64,000 nucleotides of DNA from assembly GCA_017430455.1 (NCBI GenBank), contig JAFRMX010000016.1, positions 1-64,000 on the forward strand, read 5' to 3'. The notes under the pieces were generated by a model. That model did not search any database. It was not told the origin of the DNA and saw nothing but the letters and a program-made list of their open reading frames with translations. The translations under genes were made by a program, and so were the position numbers. This DNA comes from Oscillospiraceae bacterium (GTDB lineage: Bacteria; Bacillota; Clostridia; Oscillospirales; Oscillospiraceae). Below are positions 34,099 to 42,889 of this stretch, one piece after another (the stretch's first letter is position 1; each line of letters begins with the position of its first letter).

Positions 34099-35154
34099 AT
34101 GACGAAACGCAAAGTAAAGTACGCGACAATAAGAGACGTCGCGCGCCTTGCAGATACATCCGTGGCAACAGTTTCTTATGTTATGAACAAGACACCCAAT
34201 AAAACCATCAGTCAGGAGACAGTTGACAGAGTCCTTGCTGCTGCAGAGGAACTTCATTATCAGAAAAACGCGATCGCATCCGGTCTGCGGGGAAAAAAGC
34301 AGACAACGGTATTTGTGATCATACCCCAGTTTAATAATATTTATTACACACGGGTGTGCGAAGCGATAGAGAATATCCTATATGCAAATGACATTCTGCC
34401 CATTATATGCGATACGCAGGAGAATCCGCAGAGAGAGAAGCAGATCATTGATTCTGCAATAAGTCTCAGGGCAGACGGGATCATTCTTGGGCCGACGCCG
34501 GAAGGCTGGAAAAACACTGAGACAGTTCGAGAGCTGAATATACCTCTTGTCGGTATCGGAAGAGAATTTATGACCGATGAGGATACCAGTGAAACTTATT
34601 ATGTCGGAGATGACAGCTATCAGGCCGGGTATCTTGCAGGACGCCTTTTGGCAAAGAACGGTCACAAAAAGATCGCTATGATCGAATGGGACAGTGAAAG
34701 CATAAGCGCTCAGGATCGCAGGAAAGGGTTCATAGAAGCTGTAAGCGAAATTGCACCTGCAGCAGAAATATGGAGAGAGGCCAGCGCCCTGCTGGAAGTG
34801 GAAGCAGGTTATCAGCTGACAAGACGTGTTTTTCAGAAAACACATCCGAGCGCTGTTTTCTACAGCTATCACCGGCATGCGCAGGGCGGTATCAGATATC
34901 TGAGAGAAATGGATCTTATGATCCCGAAGGATGTCGAGGTTATTATGGTAGGTACTCCGGTATGGGCGAATCTGATCGGTACAGTCTATACAACGGTGGA
35001 CCAGCATGAGGACTGGATCGGAACGATCGCGGGGAAAATAATGGTCAACCTTGTCGAAGGAGATCTGTCCCAACCGATAACGTCAGAATACAGGCATGTA
35101 TGTCACTGTGATCTTGTACAGCATAACCAGAGGAACGAAACGCAGAGAACCTGA
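34099..35154 (+). CDS. LacI family transcriptional regulator of the ureide/carboxylate operon
   Basis: The 351-residue protein has an N-terminal helix-turn-helix (ATIRDVARLADTSVATVSYVMNKTPNKTIS) and a full ligand-binding domain (VFVIIPQFNNIYYTRVCEAIEN; DGIILGPTPEGW; GYLAGRLLAKNGHKKIAMIEWDS). GAAGGAG precedes the ATG. Three AAACGTTT sites flank the gene, one before it and two before arcC, so it probably controls the catabolic operon. The inducer is unknown. Confidence 0.92.
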   Translation: MTKRKVKYATIRDVARLADTSVATVSYVMNKTPNKTISQETVDRVLAAAEELHYQKNAIASGLRGKKQTTVFVIIPQFNNIYYTRVCEAIENILYANDILPIICDTQENPQREKQIIDSAISLRADGIILGPTPEGWKNTETVRELNIPLVGIGREFMTDEDTSETYYVGDDSYQAGYLAGRLLAKNGHKKIAMIEWDSESISAQDRRKGFIEAVSEIAPAAEIWREASALLEVEAGYQLTRRVFQKTHPSAVFYSYHRHAQGGIRYLREMDLMIPKDVEVIMVGTPVWANLIGTVYTTVDQHEDWIGTIAGKIMVNLVEGDLSQPITSEYRHVCHCDLVQHNQRNETQRT

Positions 35155-35242
35155 TGCGATAAAAGATATCAGGGCATATCCGGAATCATTTGCAGAGCAG
35201 GTAACGGGTTTTACTTAAATATTTAGCTTTTACGGCTGACTG

Positions 35243-35357
35243 GTTAAACGTTTAAACTATTCTGAGTTTTTTTTAACTAATCAGAAAAGCGGACAGTATT
35301 ATAAAAACACTCATAGTTGTATAAATATGGGGATAATTTTTGTGGTTAAACGTTTAT
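35243..35357 (+). promoter_or_regulatory. Two LacI operators in the long leader before arcC
   Basis: TTAAACGTTTAA (35244-35255) is a perfect palindrome, and TTAAACGTTTAT (35346-35357) is a second copy about 102 bases downstream. A weak -35/-10 pair (CTGACT and TATTCT) may flank the first copy. The 397-base stretch 35155-35551 has no gene that I can support; these sites and AT-rich promoter sequence are what it holds. Confidence 0.78.
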
Positions 35358-35551
35358 ATTAATTGTCGGTTTTTATACACTTTTTGTTAACCTGTATAGT
35401 TCATAACGATGCCAAAAGACTTTTCTGCTGACGGGCCCTATCGGTATCCTGATGAGAATTATTGAAAAGGGAATCAGAAAGAGCAGAGCAGATTTCAACG
35501 ATAACTATAAGAAGGTCACTTATAGATATATTTATTTGGAGGATTATTGTC

Positions 35552-36487
35552 ATGAAGAAGGTAGTTATTGCTTTGGGCGGCAATGCGCTGCAGGCAAGAG
35601 GAGAAGCTGCAACGAGCGAAAATCAGCTGAAGAATGTTTTAAAAACTGCAGAGCATATTGCCAAGATAATCAGTGAAGGCAATCAGGTGATCATAAGTCA
35701 CGGCAACGGACCGCAGGTAGGCAGAATTCTTCTGCAGAATGAAGCCGGAAAAGAGCTTACGCCTCCAATGCCTATGGATGTTTGCGGCGCGATGACACAG
35801 GGCATGATCGGATATCACATTCAGCAGGGACTGTCTGAGGTCCTCCGGAAAAATGGAATACAGAAACCGGTTGCTACGGTAGTGACACAGGTTGAAGTCG
35901 ATCCGGAAGATCCGGCTTTCCAGAATCCCAGCAAGCCTGTAGGCGCTTTCTACAATGAAGAGGAGGCCGCAAAGCTTCAGCGTGAAAAGAATTATGTGAT
36001 GAAGAAAGACGCAAACCGCGGGTACCGTCGTGTAGTTCCTTCACCAAAGCCAAAGAATATCGTTGAGATCGATACGATCCGGAAACTTGTAGATAACGAT
36101 ACGGTGGTTGTGGCTTCCGGCGGCGGCGGAATTCCGGTTTATATGCATGATGGGCGCTATGTCGGACTGGAGGCAGTGATCGACAAAGATTTTGCATCGG
36201 AGGTCCTTGCAGAGCAGCTTAATGCAGATATTCTGCTGATCCTGACAGAAGTCGAAAACGTGTGTCTGAATTATGGTACACCGGATCAGAAGACACTTGG
36301 AGAAGTAAGTGCTGATGAGCTTGAAAAATATGCTGCTGAAGGACATTTTGCACCCGGGAGCATGCTTCCAAAGGTTCAGGCGGTATGTAAATTTGTGAAA
36401 TCCAAACCCGGCCGCAAAGCAATTATCACATCGCTTGAAAACGCGCTTAACGGAATAAACGGAACCGGCGGAACGATAGTCTGCTGA
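35552..36487 (+). CDS. arcC: Carbamate kinase
   Basis: The 311-residue protein has the family motifs VIALGGNALQ, VISHGNGPQVG, ASGGGGIPV and GSMLPKVQAV. It makes ATP and carbamate from carbamoyl phosphate and ADP. GGAGGA lies eight bases before the ATG. It is the first gene of the operon and pairs logically with the carbamoyltransferase at 44306. No arginine deiminase or arginine/ornithine antiporter is present, so the carbamoyl phosphate comes from another ureido compound. Confidence 0.95.
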   Translation: MKKVVIALGGNALQARGEAATSENQLKNVLKTAEHIAKIISEGNQVIISHGNGPQVGRILLQNEAGKELTPPMPMDVCGAMTQGMIGYHIQQGLSEVLRKNGIQKPVATVVTQVEVDPEDPAFQNPSKPVGAFYNEEEAAKLQREKNYVMKKDANRGYRRVVPSPKPKNIVEIDTIRKLVDNDTVVVASGGGGIPVYMHDGRYVGLEAVIDKDFASEVLAEQLNADILLILTEVENVCLNYGTPDQKTLGEVSADELEKYAAEGHFAPGSMLPKVQAVCKFVKSKPGRKAIITSLENALNGINGTGGTIVC

Positions 36488-36531
36488 AATGTAAATTATT
36501 ATGACGATGCAAAGGAAAGGAAGATGATCAT

Positions 36532-37698
36532 ATGAGCGAAGTAATTCCCGTAAAAGTTTCCGTTGTTCGAGGCGGTACTAGCAAAGGTATCTTTATTCTG
36601 GAAAATGAGCTGCCCAGAGATCCGGTACTTCGGGATAAATATATCCTTGAAATATTCGGAAGTCCGGACGTGAGACAGATCGACGGGCTTGGCGGCGCGG
36701 ATGTACTTACCAGCAAGCTGGCAATTATCGGACCTTCTTCCCGGGAGGATGCCGATATCGACTATACCTTCGGACAAGTCAGTTTTGTGGAGAATAAAAT
36801 AGATTATAAATCCAATTGCGGAAATATCTCTGCCGGTGTTGGCCCGTTTGCTATTGATCATTGTCTCGTGAAAGCTGTCGAGCCATACACGACGGTACGT
36901 ATCCATCAGGTCAATACAGATACAATAATCAATGCCAGAGTTGAGGTACGTGACGGTAAGGCAGCTGTAGACGGAGATCTCCATATCGACGGAGTTCCTA
37001 CTCTGGGGTCTACGATCGAACTGGATTTTTCCGACAGTGTCGGCGGAATAACAGGCAAGCTTCTCCCCACAGGAAATGTCAAAGACGACATTACTACAGA
37101 TGACGGGAAGAAATACACAGTTTCCATTGTTGATGCAGGGATCCCTACCGTGTTTATAAGGGCAGAGGCGCTCGGGCTGGAAGGCACAGAGACACCCTCG
37201 CGCATCGAAGGTGACGCGGAACTGATGAAAAAGATTGAAGAGATCCGGGGACGCTGCGCAGAGAAAATGGGCTTTACCTCTGAATGGAAACGGGCGGTCG
37301 AGGATTGTCCTTATGCTCCGTTCTTTGCTATGGTATCACCCAGCCAAAACTACAGGACCTTTGACGGGAAAGATGTAAACGCGGAAGATATCGATATTAC
37401 CAGTCGTCTTGTGTTTATGCAGAAAATGCATAAGACCCATCCGGTCACGGGTACCGTATGCATGGCAACTGCTGCGCGAATACCCGGCAGCATCGTTTAT
37501 GAAACAATATCCGAGCGGGGAAAGGAAAACAGGAATATCATGATCGGGCATCCTGCAGGAAAGATCCCTGCGGTTTCCGAAATGGAACAGGAAAACGGGG
37601 AATTTAAACTTCGGACTGCAGCGATCCTTCGTACTGCGCGTACCATTCTGGACGGTACGGTTTACGTTCGGAAGTCCAGAGTCAGTGTGGATGGCTAA
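36532..37698 (+). CDS. PrpF family isomerase (2-methylaconitate/4-oxalomesaconate isomerase-like)
   Basis: The 388-residue protein has the diaminopimelate epimerase-like fold of PrpF: KVSVVRGGTSKGIFI at the start, GLGGADVLTSK, NCGNISAGVGPFAI with the catalytic Cys, and HKTHPVTGT. Members shift double bonds in unsaturated tricarboxylates and dicarboxylates (2-methylaconitate, oxalomesaconate, methylitaconate). Its neighbours are a PrpD-like dehydratase and LeuCD-type hydratase, so it probably acts between dehydration and rehydration steps. The exact substrate is not deducible. Confidence 0.9.
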   Translation: MSEVIPVKVSVVRGGTSKGIFILENELPRDPVLRDKYILEIFGSPDVRQIDGLGGADVLTSKLAIIGPSSREDADIDYTFGQVSFVENKIDYKSNCGNISAGVGPFAIDHCLVKAVEPYTTVRIHQVNTDTIINARVEVRDGKAAVDGDLHIDGVPTLGSTIELDFSDSVGGITGKLLPTGNVKDDITTDDGKKYTVSIVDAGIPTVFIRAEALGLEGTETPSRIEGDAELMKKIEEIRGRCAEKMGFTSEWKRAVEDCPYAPFFAMVSPSQNYRTFDGKDVNAEDIDITSRLVFMQKMHKTHPVTGTVCMATAARIPGSIVYETISERGKENRNIMIGHPAGKIPAVSEMEQENGEFKLRTAAILRTARTILDGTVYVRKSRVSVDG

Positions 37699-37738
37699 TG
37701 CCATAAGGGTTAAAAATAGATTAAATAAGGAGGAAATT

Positions 37739-39127
37739 ATGAGCAAGACATTAGCAGAACAGATTTCTGAAGTAAGTGTAAACACTAAATTTGAGGATCT
37801 TCCGCAGTATGCGGTGGATAAAGCCAAGATGCTGACATTGGACGTTCTGGCGTCTATGGTCGGTACACGTAAAGTCATTTCCAGCGAAATCGCACGTTCT
37901 GTTGCAGAGGAACTCGGCGGACCGGAGGAAGCCACTATCGTCGGAAGCAAGAAAAAAGTAGCAGCTCACAATGCAGCTTATGCAAATGCTATCCAATGCT
38001 ACGGTCTTGATTTTGTAGATGACCACAATGAGTCGAATGCCCATCCGTCCCCTGTCACGTTCCCTGTAAGCTTTGCCCTGTCAGAGCAGCTTAAGAGAAG
38101 CGGAAAAGAATTCATCGAAGCCTGCTGCCTGGGTAATGAGGTCGTATGCCGTATGGGCAGCGCATATCTTGGAGAGATGTACTCACAGGGCTTCCATCCT
38201 ACCAGCACATGCGGAACGATGGGCGGTGTTGTTTCTGCAGCAAAGTTGATGAAACTCGATGAACTTCACACATCGTATGCTCAGGGAATTGCCGGATCAG
38301 CTGTCGCCGGTCTTATGGCATGGAACTCTCAGGGATCCTTCACCAAGAGATATCAGGCTGGACGTCCTTCCATGGACTGCATAGTTGCAGCGCGTATGGC
38401 AGAAAAGGGATTCAACGGCCCGACAGATATCTTTGAATCCACAGACGGTCTTCTTCACGCATATTCCTATCATGACACATACGATACGAAATGGATCACG
38501 GACGGGCTCGGAAAAGAGTGGATCTTTGCGAGCTCCAGCATAAAGGTTTATCCGTGCTGCCGTTATTCCGGAGGTCATCTGGATGCCTGCCTGGAGATCG
38601 TGAACAAGTACCATCCGGATCCTGCAAAGATCGAGAAGATCCATGTCCGTTCCTCTCTGCAGACTATGCATCTTCTTGCAGAGCCGCGGAAGTGGGATCC
38701 GAAAAATATCGTTGATCTGCAGTTCTCCATGCCGTATCAGGCATCCATCGCATTCCTCAACGGCAAGTTCGGAGTTCAGGAGCTGGATGTGAAATACATT
38801 GAGCATCCTCTGATCAAGAAGATGATGGCTGCTACTACAGTTGTCAAAGATGATGAATTTGAACGCCGTTATCCGGAGCACTATTCCAGTGCAGTCACAA
38901 TCACAATGGAGGACGGAACGGAGTACACGGCTGTTGTTGACGATCCGAAGGGCGACTGGAGAAATCCTGTGACATATGAAGATGTCGAGAATAAGTTCCG
39001 TTCACTCGCAAATACGGTCTATGCGGATCCTGAGCGCACCGAGAAGGTCATTGCCTTTGTACGTGATCTCGAGAAGCAGCCGGATATGTCTGTACTGATG
39101 GAATTGGTCAACGACGAGAAAGAGTAA
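37739..39127 (+). CDS. MmgE/PrpD family protein (2-methylcitrate dehydratase-like)
   Basis: The 462-residue protein matches MmgE/PrpD: ADV-like start (YAVDKAKMLTLDVLASMVG), AAHNAAYANAIQCYGLDFVDDH, HPTSTCGTMGGVVSAAKLM and the GSAVAGLMAWNSQGSFTKRYQAGR block. Family members dehydrate 2-methylcitrate, decarboxylate aconitate or epimerise iminodisuccinate. AAGGAGGAA precedes the ATG at 37739. It follows prpF directly. No methylcitrate synthase or methylisocitrate lyase lies in the window, so a classical methylcitrate cycle is not supported. Confidence 0.9.
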   Translation: MSKTLAEQISEVSVNTKFEDLPQYAVDKAKMLTLDVLASMVGTRKVISSEIARSVAEELGGPEEATIVGSKKKVAAHNAAYANAIQCYGLDFVDDHNESNAHPSPVTFPVSFALSEQLKRSGKEFIEACCLGNEVVCRMGSAYLGEMYSQGFHPTSTCGTMGGVVSAAKLMKLDELHTSYAQGIAGSAVAGLMAWNSQGSFTKRYQAGRPSMDCIVAARMAEKGFNGPTDIFESTDGLLHAYSYHDTYDTKWITDGLGKEWIFASSSIKVYPCCRYSGGHLDACLEIVNKYHPDPAKIEKIHVRSSLQTMHLLAEPRKWDPKNIVDLQFSMPYQASIAFLNGKFGVQELDVKYIEHPLIKKMMAATTVVKDDEFERRYPEHYSSAVTITMEDGTEYTAVVDDPKGDWRNPVTYEDVENKFRSLANTVYADPERTEKVIAFVRDLEKQPDMSVLMELVNDEKE

Positions 39128-39154
39128 TTTATATTAAATTAAGGAGTGCTGAAT

Positions 39155-39733
39155 ATGTCTGAACGCAATGAAGACATGCGCAGCAAACGGGTCGTATTTG
39201 TTTCCAATTGCATTTTAAATGCCAACAACAAGGTGAGAGAGTTTGCGCGCTATCCGGGAATGTTCTCTCAGATTGTATCAACTTTGGATAAACATGACGT
39301 CGGTATACAGCAGATGCCATGTCCGGAAGTACTTTATGCCGGGAATCTGAGGTGGTGGGGATCACGTGAACTCTATGACAATGTCGGATTTCGCCGCTTT
39401 TGCCGGGAGATGGCAAAGCAGACAGCCGATTATATGGAAAATTACGAGATAGCCGGATATCAGACGGTTGCAATCCTTGTATGTGACGGATCTCCGACCT
39501 GCGGGTACACGATATCAAGCTCATATGAAAATGGGGGAGGGCATCCGGCCGAACCGGTTCGGAGCCTCAAGCCGTTACCTGGCGTATATATGGGACAGCT
39601 GCTTGAAGAAATGGAGTCCCGCGGTTTGAAAATGCCTCCGATTTATGGCCTTCCAATGGACAACAGAGACAAGACAAACGAGGAGATCATTGCTGATTTT
39701 GATTTGTTTCTTGCAAGAACAATACAGAAATAG
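39155..39733 (+). CDS. TudS/DUF523-related putative desulfidase
   Basis: The 192-residue protein keeps the three cysteines of TudS-like [4Fe-4S] desulfidases: VFVSNCILNANNKVRE, MPCPEVLYAGNLRW and GSPTCGYTIS. TudS removes sulfur from thiouracil; a related clostridial branch is annotated as a TudS-related desulfidase. AAGGAG lies eight bases before the ATG at 39155. In a cluster with pyrimidine-type enzymes a thio-pyrimidine substrate is attractive, but unproven. Confidence 0.75.
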   Translation: MSERNEDMRSKRVVFVSNCILNANNKVREFARYPGMFSQIVSTLDKHDVGIQQMPCPEVLYAGNLRWWGSRELYDNVGFRRFCREMAKQTADYMENYEIAGYQTVAILVCDGSPTCGYTISSSYENGGGHPAEPVRSLKPLPGVYMGQLLEEMESRGLKMPPIYGLPMDNRDKTNEEIIADFDLFLARTIQK

Positions 39734-39776
39734 ACAATGACAATGTTGGCGTTTTAAGCGCATGAATCGAGAATAA

Positions 39777-39809
39777 AGCTATGCCTGGCAACCGTTGCCG
39801 GGCATAGCT
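39777..39809 (+). promoter_or_regulatory. Strong intercistronic hairpin before the LeuC-like gene
   Basis: AGCTATGCCTGGCAA and TTGCCGGGCATAGCT form 15-bp arms (one T-G pair) around CCG. No T run follows, so it is more likely an mRNA processing or stability element than a full terminator. Confidence 0.65.
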
Positions 39810-39830
39810 GGAACAGAAAAGGTGATTAAA

Positions 39831-41093
39831 ATGGGAATGACGTTCGCACAGAAAGCGCTTGCTAGAGCCTCTGGAAAAGAATCGGTCGAGATCGGAGAGA
39901 TCGTAAACGCAAAAGTCGATACGGCAATGATGGATGACATTCTTGGGCCGCGTATTCAGATTGCGGATGGGCTGAAAGATTTAGGCGTGTCGGTATGGGA
40001 TCCGTCCAAAGTGGTCGTGATCAGTGATCATTATACTCCACCCTGCGAGATAAAGCAGGCGGAGGCTGTGCATTTTACCAGAGCATGGTCTGAACAGGAA
40101 GGCGTAGCATACTATGAATATGCCGGGCCGTGTCACCAGGTCCTGGCAGAGCACTGCTATGATCTGCCGGGAACATTGATTGTTGGGACAGATTCACATA
40201 CCTGTATGTCAGGCTCTTTTGGCGCATTCGGCACAGGGATCGGTTCAACGGAGATGCTGGGAGTTTTGGCAACAGGCGAGATCTGGCTTAAGGTTCCTGA
40301 AAGCTACAAGGTAGAGTGGAATGGAGACTTGCAGCCGGGCGTGTTCGCCAAGGATATGGTATTGTATGATTGCGGCCGCATTGGTCACTCAGGGGCTACC
40401 TATAAGGCTCTGGAGTATTGCGGCAGTACGATCTGCAGCCTTCAGATGGATGAACGCATGGCAATCTCCAATATGGCAGTGGAAATGGGAGCCAAGATCG
40501 GATATATTCCGCCGGACTGCAAGACTGCTGCCTATCTGGAAAGCCACGGATGCCAGAAAAAGTATGAGATGCTTTATCCGGATGAGGATGCAGTGTATGA
40601 ACGCTGTTATGAGACTGATGCATCCAAGCTGGTGCCCCAGGTGGCATGTCCTCATCATGTGGATAATATCCATCCTGTTGACGAGGTTTCCGGAGAGGCA
40701 TTGACTCAGGTATATATCGGTTCATGTACCGGTGGACGTATAAGCGATCTTCGCACGGCAGCAAGGGTATTGAAGAACAGACATAAGGCACCGGGCCTAA
40801 GGTTTCTGGTATCACCTGCCTCTATGGAGGTATACCGGCAGGCGCTGAAAGAGGGAATTCTGGATATTCTGACGGAAGCAGGAGCTGTGATCGTTGCTCC
40901 GTCCTGCGGGCTTTGCCTCGGCGCACATACCGGGATACTTGCAGGCGGCGAGAGCTGTATTTCTACCAGCAACCGGAATTTTCTCGGACGTATGGGCAGC
41001 AAGGACGCGAAAGTTTATCTGGGCTCTGCCGCCACGGTTGCAGCTTCTGCAATTGAAGGCTGCATTGCCGATCCCAGGCCGTATTTCGATTAA
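39831..41093 (+). CDS. LeuC/homoaconitase-type dehydratase large subunit
   Basis: The 420-residue protein is an aconitase-superfamily large subunit: ISDHYTPP, VGTDSHTCMSGSFGAFGTGIGSTEM, and the [4Fe-4S] cysteines in IGSCTGGR and PSCGLCLG. The small subunit follows after 17 bases. Relatives hydrate or isomerise isopropylmalate, homoaconitate, dimethylmaleate or citraconate. No leuA or leuB is nearby, so leucine synthesis is unlikely. With PrpF and PrpD-like genes it probably rehydrates an unsaturated di- or tricarboxylate. Confidence 0.9.
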   Translation: MGMTFAQKALARASGKESVEIGEIVNAKVDTAMMDDILGPRIQIADGLKDLGVSVWDPSKVVVISDHYTPPCEIKQAEAVHFTRAWSEQEGVAYYEYAGPCHQVLAEHCYDLPGTLIVGTDSHTCMSGSFGAFGTGIGSTEMLGVLATGEIWLKVPESYKVEWNGDLQPGVFAKDMVLYDCGRIGHSGATYKALEYCGSTICSLQMDERMAISNMAVEMGAKIGYIPPDCKTAAYLESHGCQKKYEMLYPDEDAVYERCYETDASKLVPQVACPHHVDNIHPVDEVSGEALTQVYIGSCTGGRISDLRTAARVLKNRHKAPGLRFLVSPASMEVYRQALKEGILDILTEAGAVIVAPSCGLCLGAHTGILAGGESCISTSNRNFLGRMGSKDAKVYLGSAATVAASAIEGCIADPRPYFD

Positions 41094-41110
41094 GCAGAAG
41101 GAGCACGAAG

Positions 41111-41614
41111 ATGGAAAACGTCATTACGGGAAGGGTATGGAAATTTGGAGATAATATCAACACAGATATTATTTCGCCGGCAGAGTATATGGACGCGAGC
41201 TATGAAGTAATCGGACAGCATGCGATGGAACGTGTGGCGCCTGACTTCTCCCATAATATCGAGAAAGGGGATATTGTCGTCGCCGGTAAAAATTTCGGAT
41301 CCGGTTCAAGCCGGGAAACGGCACAGATCGCACTGTTGTATGCAGGAGTAGGAGCCGTCATAGCAAAGGACTACGCAAGGATCTTTTTCCGAAACTGCAT
41401 CAATGTCGGACTTCCGGTCATCACATTTGCGGATACAGATAAACTTTCTCAAGGAGACAGAATACGAGTGGATCTGCTCAGCGGGAAAATAGAAGATTTG
41501 ACTACAGGAGAAGTATTTCAGGGAAGCCGGCTTCCCGAGCATGTGATGGCTATTGTTCAAGACGGCGGTCTTCTTGCACACCTGAAAAAACAAAAAGAAG
41601 AAGGAAAATTATAA
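41111..41614 (+). CDS. LeuD-type dehydratase small subunit
   Basis: The 167-residue swivelling-domain protein has GRVWKFGDNINTDIISPAEYM and the substrate loop AGKNFGSGSSRETA. It completes the active site with the LeuC-like subunit just upstream. AGAAGGAG precedes the ATG. Confidence 0.9.
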   Translation: MENVITGRVWKFGDNINTDIISPAEYMDASYEVIGQHAMERVAPDFSHNIEKGDIVVAGKNFGSGSSRETAQIALLYAGVGAVIAKDYARIFFRNCINVGLPVITFADTDKLSQGDRIRVDLLSGKIEDLTTGEVFQGSRLPEHVMAIVQDGGLLAHLKKQKEEGKL

Positions 41615-41683
41615 CGATAACGGGAGCAGCCGGACATTGTTTCAGTCTGGCATCCCAAACAAACTATGAAAGGAGTGGAGCGA

Positions 41684-42877
41684 ATGGCAGCGACTTTGAG
41701 AACTACTTTTGCAGGTATTTCCATGCCGAATCCATTTATGTTGTCTTCCGCACCTCCTACAACCAACTGTGAGATGGTTGCCAGAAGCTTTGATGCTGGC
41801 TGGGGCGGAGCGGTTCTTAAGACAATGGCATATAACCTGGATCTGGTTCGAAATGTTAATCCCAGAATTACAGCAGTTAAAACAGGTCGCAGTATTCAGG
41901 GATTTACTAATTTTGAACTGGGTAGTCCCAAGCCCATCGACAAGTGGCTGAAAGAAGCGCAATGGCTGAAAGAGCGGTTTCCTGAACATACGGTTTTTGT
42001 GAGTCTTTTGCACACCGAAGGGCTGATCGAAGAACAATGGCGCGAAGTTACGCGTATGTTCAATGATACAGGAATCGACGGATATGAGCTTAATTTCTCA
42101 TGCTCTCACGGTATGGCGGAAGGCGGAGGCGGAGCTCAGGTAGGCGGGAACGAGACATCTATACGTATGGTGACGAGCTGGGTCAGGGAAGAAACGAATA
42201 AACCGGTCATGCCGAAGCTTCCGGCAATGGTTCCGGATCTGGCGGGGAAAGCAAGAGCGGCAAAATCTGCCGGGGCAGATGCGGTCGCAGCAATCAATAC
42301 GCTGAATTCCCTTCCGGGAATTGATCTTCATACGTTCTGCCCATATCCCAGCGTAGGAGGAAACAGTGCATTTCAGGGGTTGAGCGGACGTGCTATAAAG
42401 CCTGTAGCATTGCGGAGCGTGGCACAGATTGCAGGCGGATGTGATCTTCCTGTATCCGGTATGGGAGGAATTTACACCTGGCAGGACGCGGCAGAATTCA
42501 TTTTGGCCGGAGCCGGATCACTGCAGGTTTGCTCGTCGGTCATGGAATACGGGTACAGTGTTGTAGCCGGCATGAAGCAAGGACTTCTGGATTATATGGA
42601 CGAGATGGGCTTTACATGCATCGATGATTTTTGCGGAAAGGCTCTCCCACACATCAAGGCGCACAATTCTCTGCCCAGAGACTATAAACTCTGCGCAGGA
42701 GTTGACGAGAGCAAATGTGTAGGCTGCGGACGCTGTGTCTCCTCATGCGCGGACAGCGGATATAGTGCGATTTCCCTGGATAATAAGAAGGCGAAAGTTG
42801 ATGCGGCAAAATGCGACGGGTGTGGATTATGCAGCCAGATCTGTCCGGCTGGTGCTATCTCAATGCAGCTTCGCTGA
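41684..42877 (+). CDS. preA: PreA-type flavin/iron-sulfur reductase (dihydropyrimidine dehydrogenase family)
   Basis: The 397-residue protein has an FMN-binding dihydroorotate-dehydrogenase-like barrel (TFAGISMPNPFMLSSAPPT at the start) with LNFSCSHGMAEGG. This corresponds to the NLSCPHG region carrying the catalytic Cys of dihydropyrimidine dehydrogenase. Two C-terminal 4Fe-4S motifs follow (CVGCGRCVSSC and CDGCGLCSQICP). It should reduce an unsaturated ring. The partner PreT is absent, so electrons may come from ferredoxin or a distant protein. GAAAGGAG favours the ATG at 41684 over 41666. Confidence 0.85.
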   Translation: MAATLRTTFAGISMPNPFMLSSAPPTTNCEMVARSFDAGWGGAVLKTMAYNLDLVRNVNPRITAVKTGRSIQGFTNFELGSPKPIDKWLKEAQWLKERFPEHTVFVSLLHTEGLIEEQWREVTRMFNDTGIDGYELNFSCSHGMAEGGGGAQVGGNETSIRMVTSWVREETNKPVMPKLPAMVPDLAGKARAAKSAGADAVAAINTLNSLPGIDLHTFCPYPSVGGNSAFQGLSGRAIKPVALRSVAQIAGGCDLPVSGMGGIYTWQDAAEFILAGAGSLQVCSSVMEYGYSVVAGMKQGLLDYMDEMGFTCIDDFCGKALPHIKAHNSLPRDYKLCAGVDESKCVGCGRCVSSCADSGYSAISLDNKKAKVDAAKCDGCGLCSQICPAGAISMQLR

Positions 42878-42889
42878 AGGAAAACGGTT

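Noticed and set aside
36532..41614. Classical methylcitrate cycle
   Set aside because: PrpF, PrpD-like and a hydratase are present, but methylcitrate synthase and methylisocitrate lyase are missing, while a CoA-transferase and an HMG-CoA lyase-like gene are added.
39831..41614. Leucine biosynthesis (leuCD)
   Set aside because: No leuA or leuB is nearby and the gene pair is embedded in a catabolic operon.
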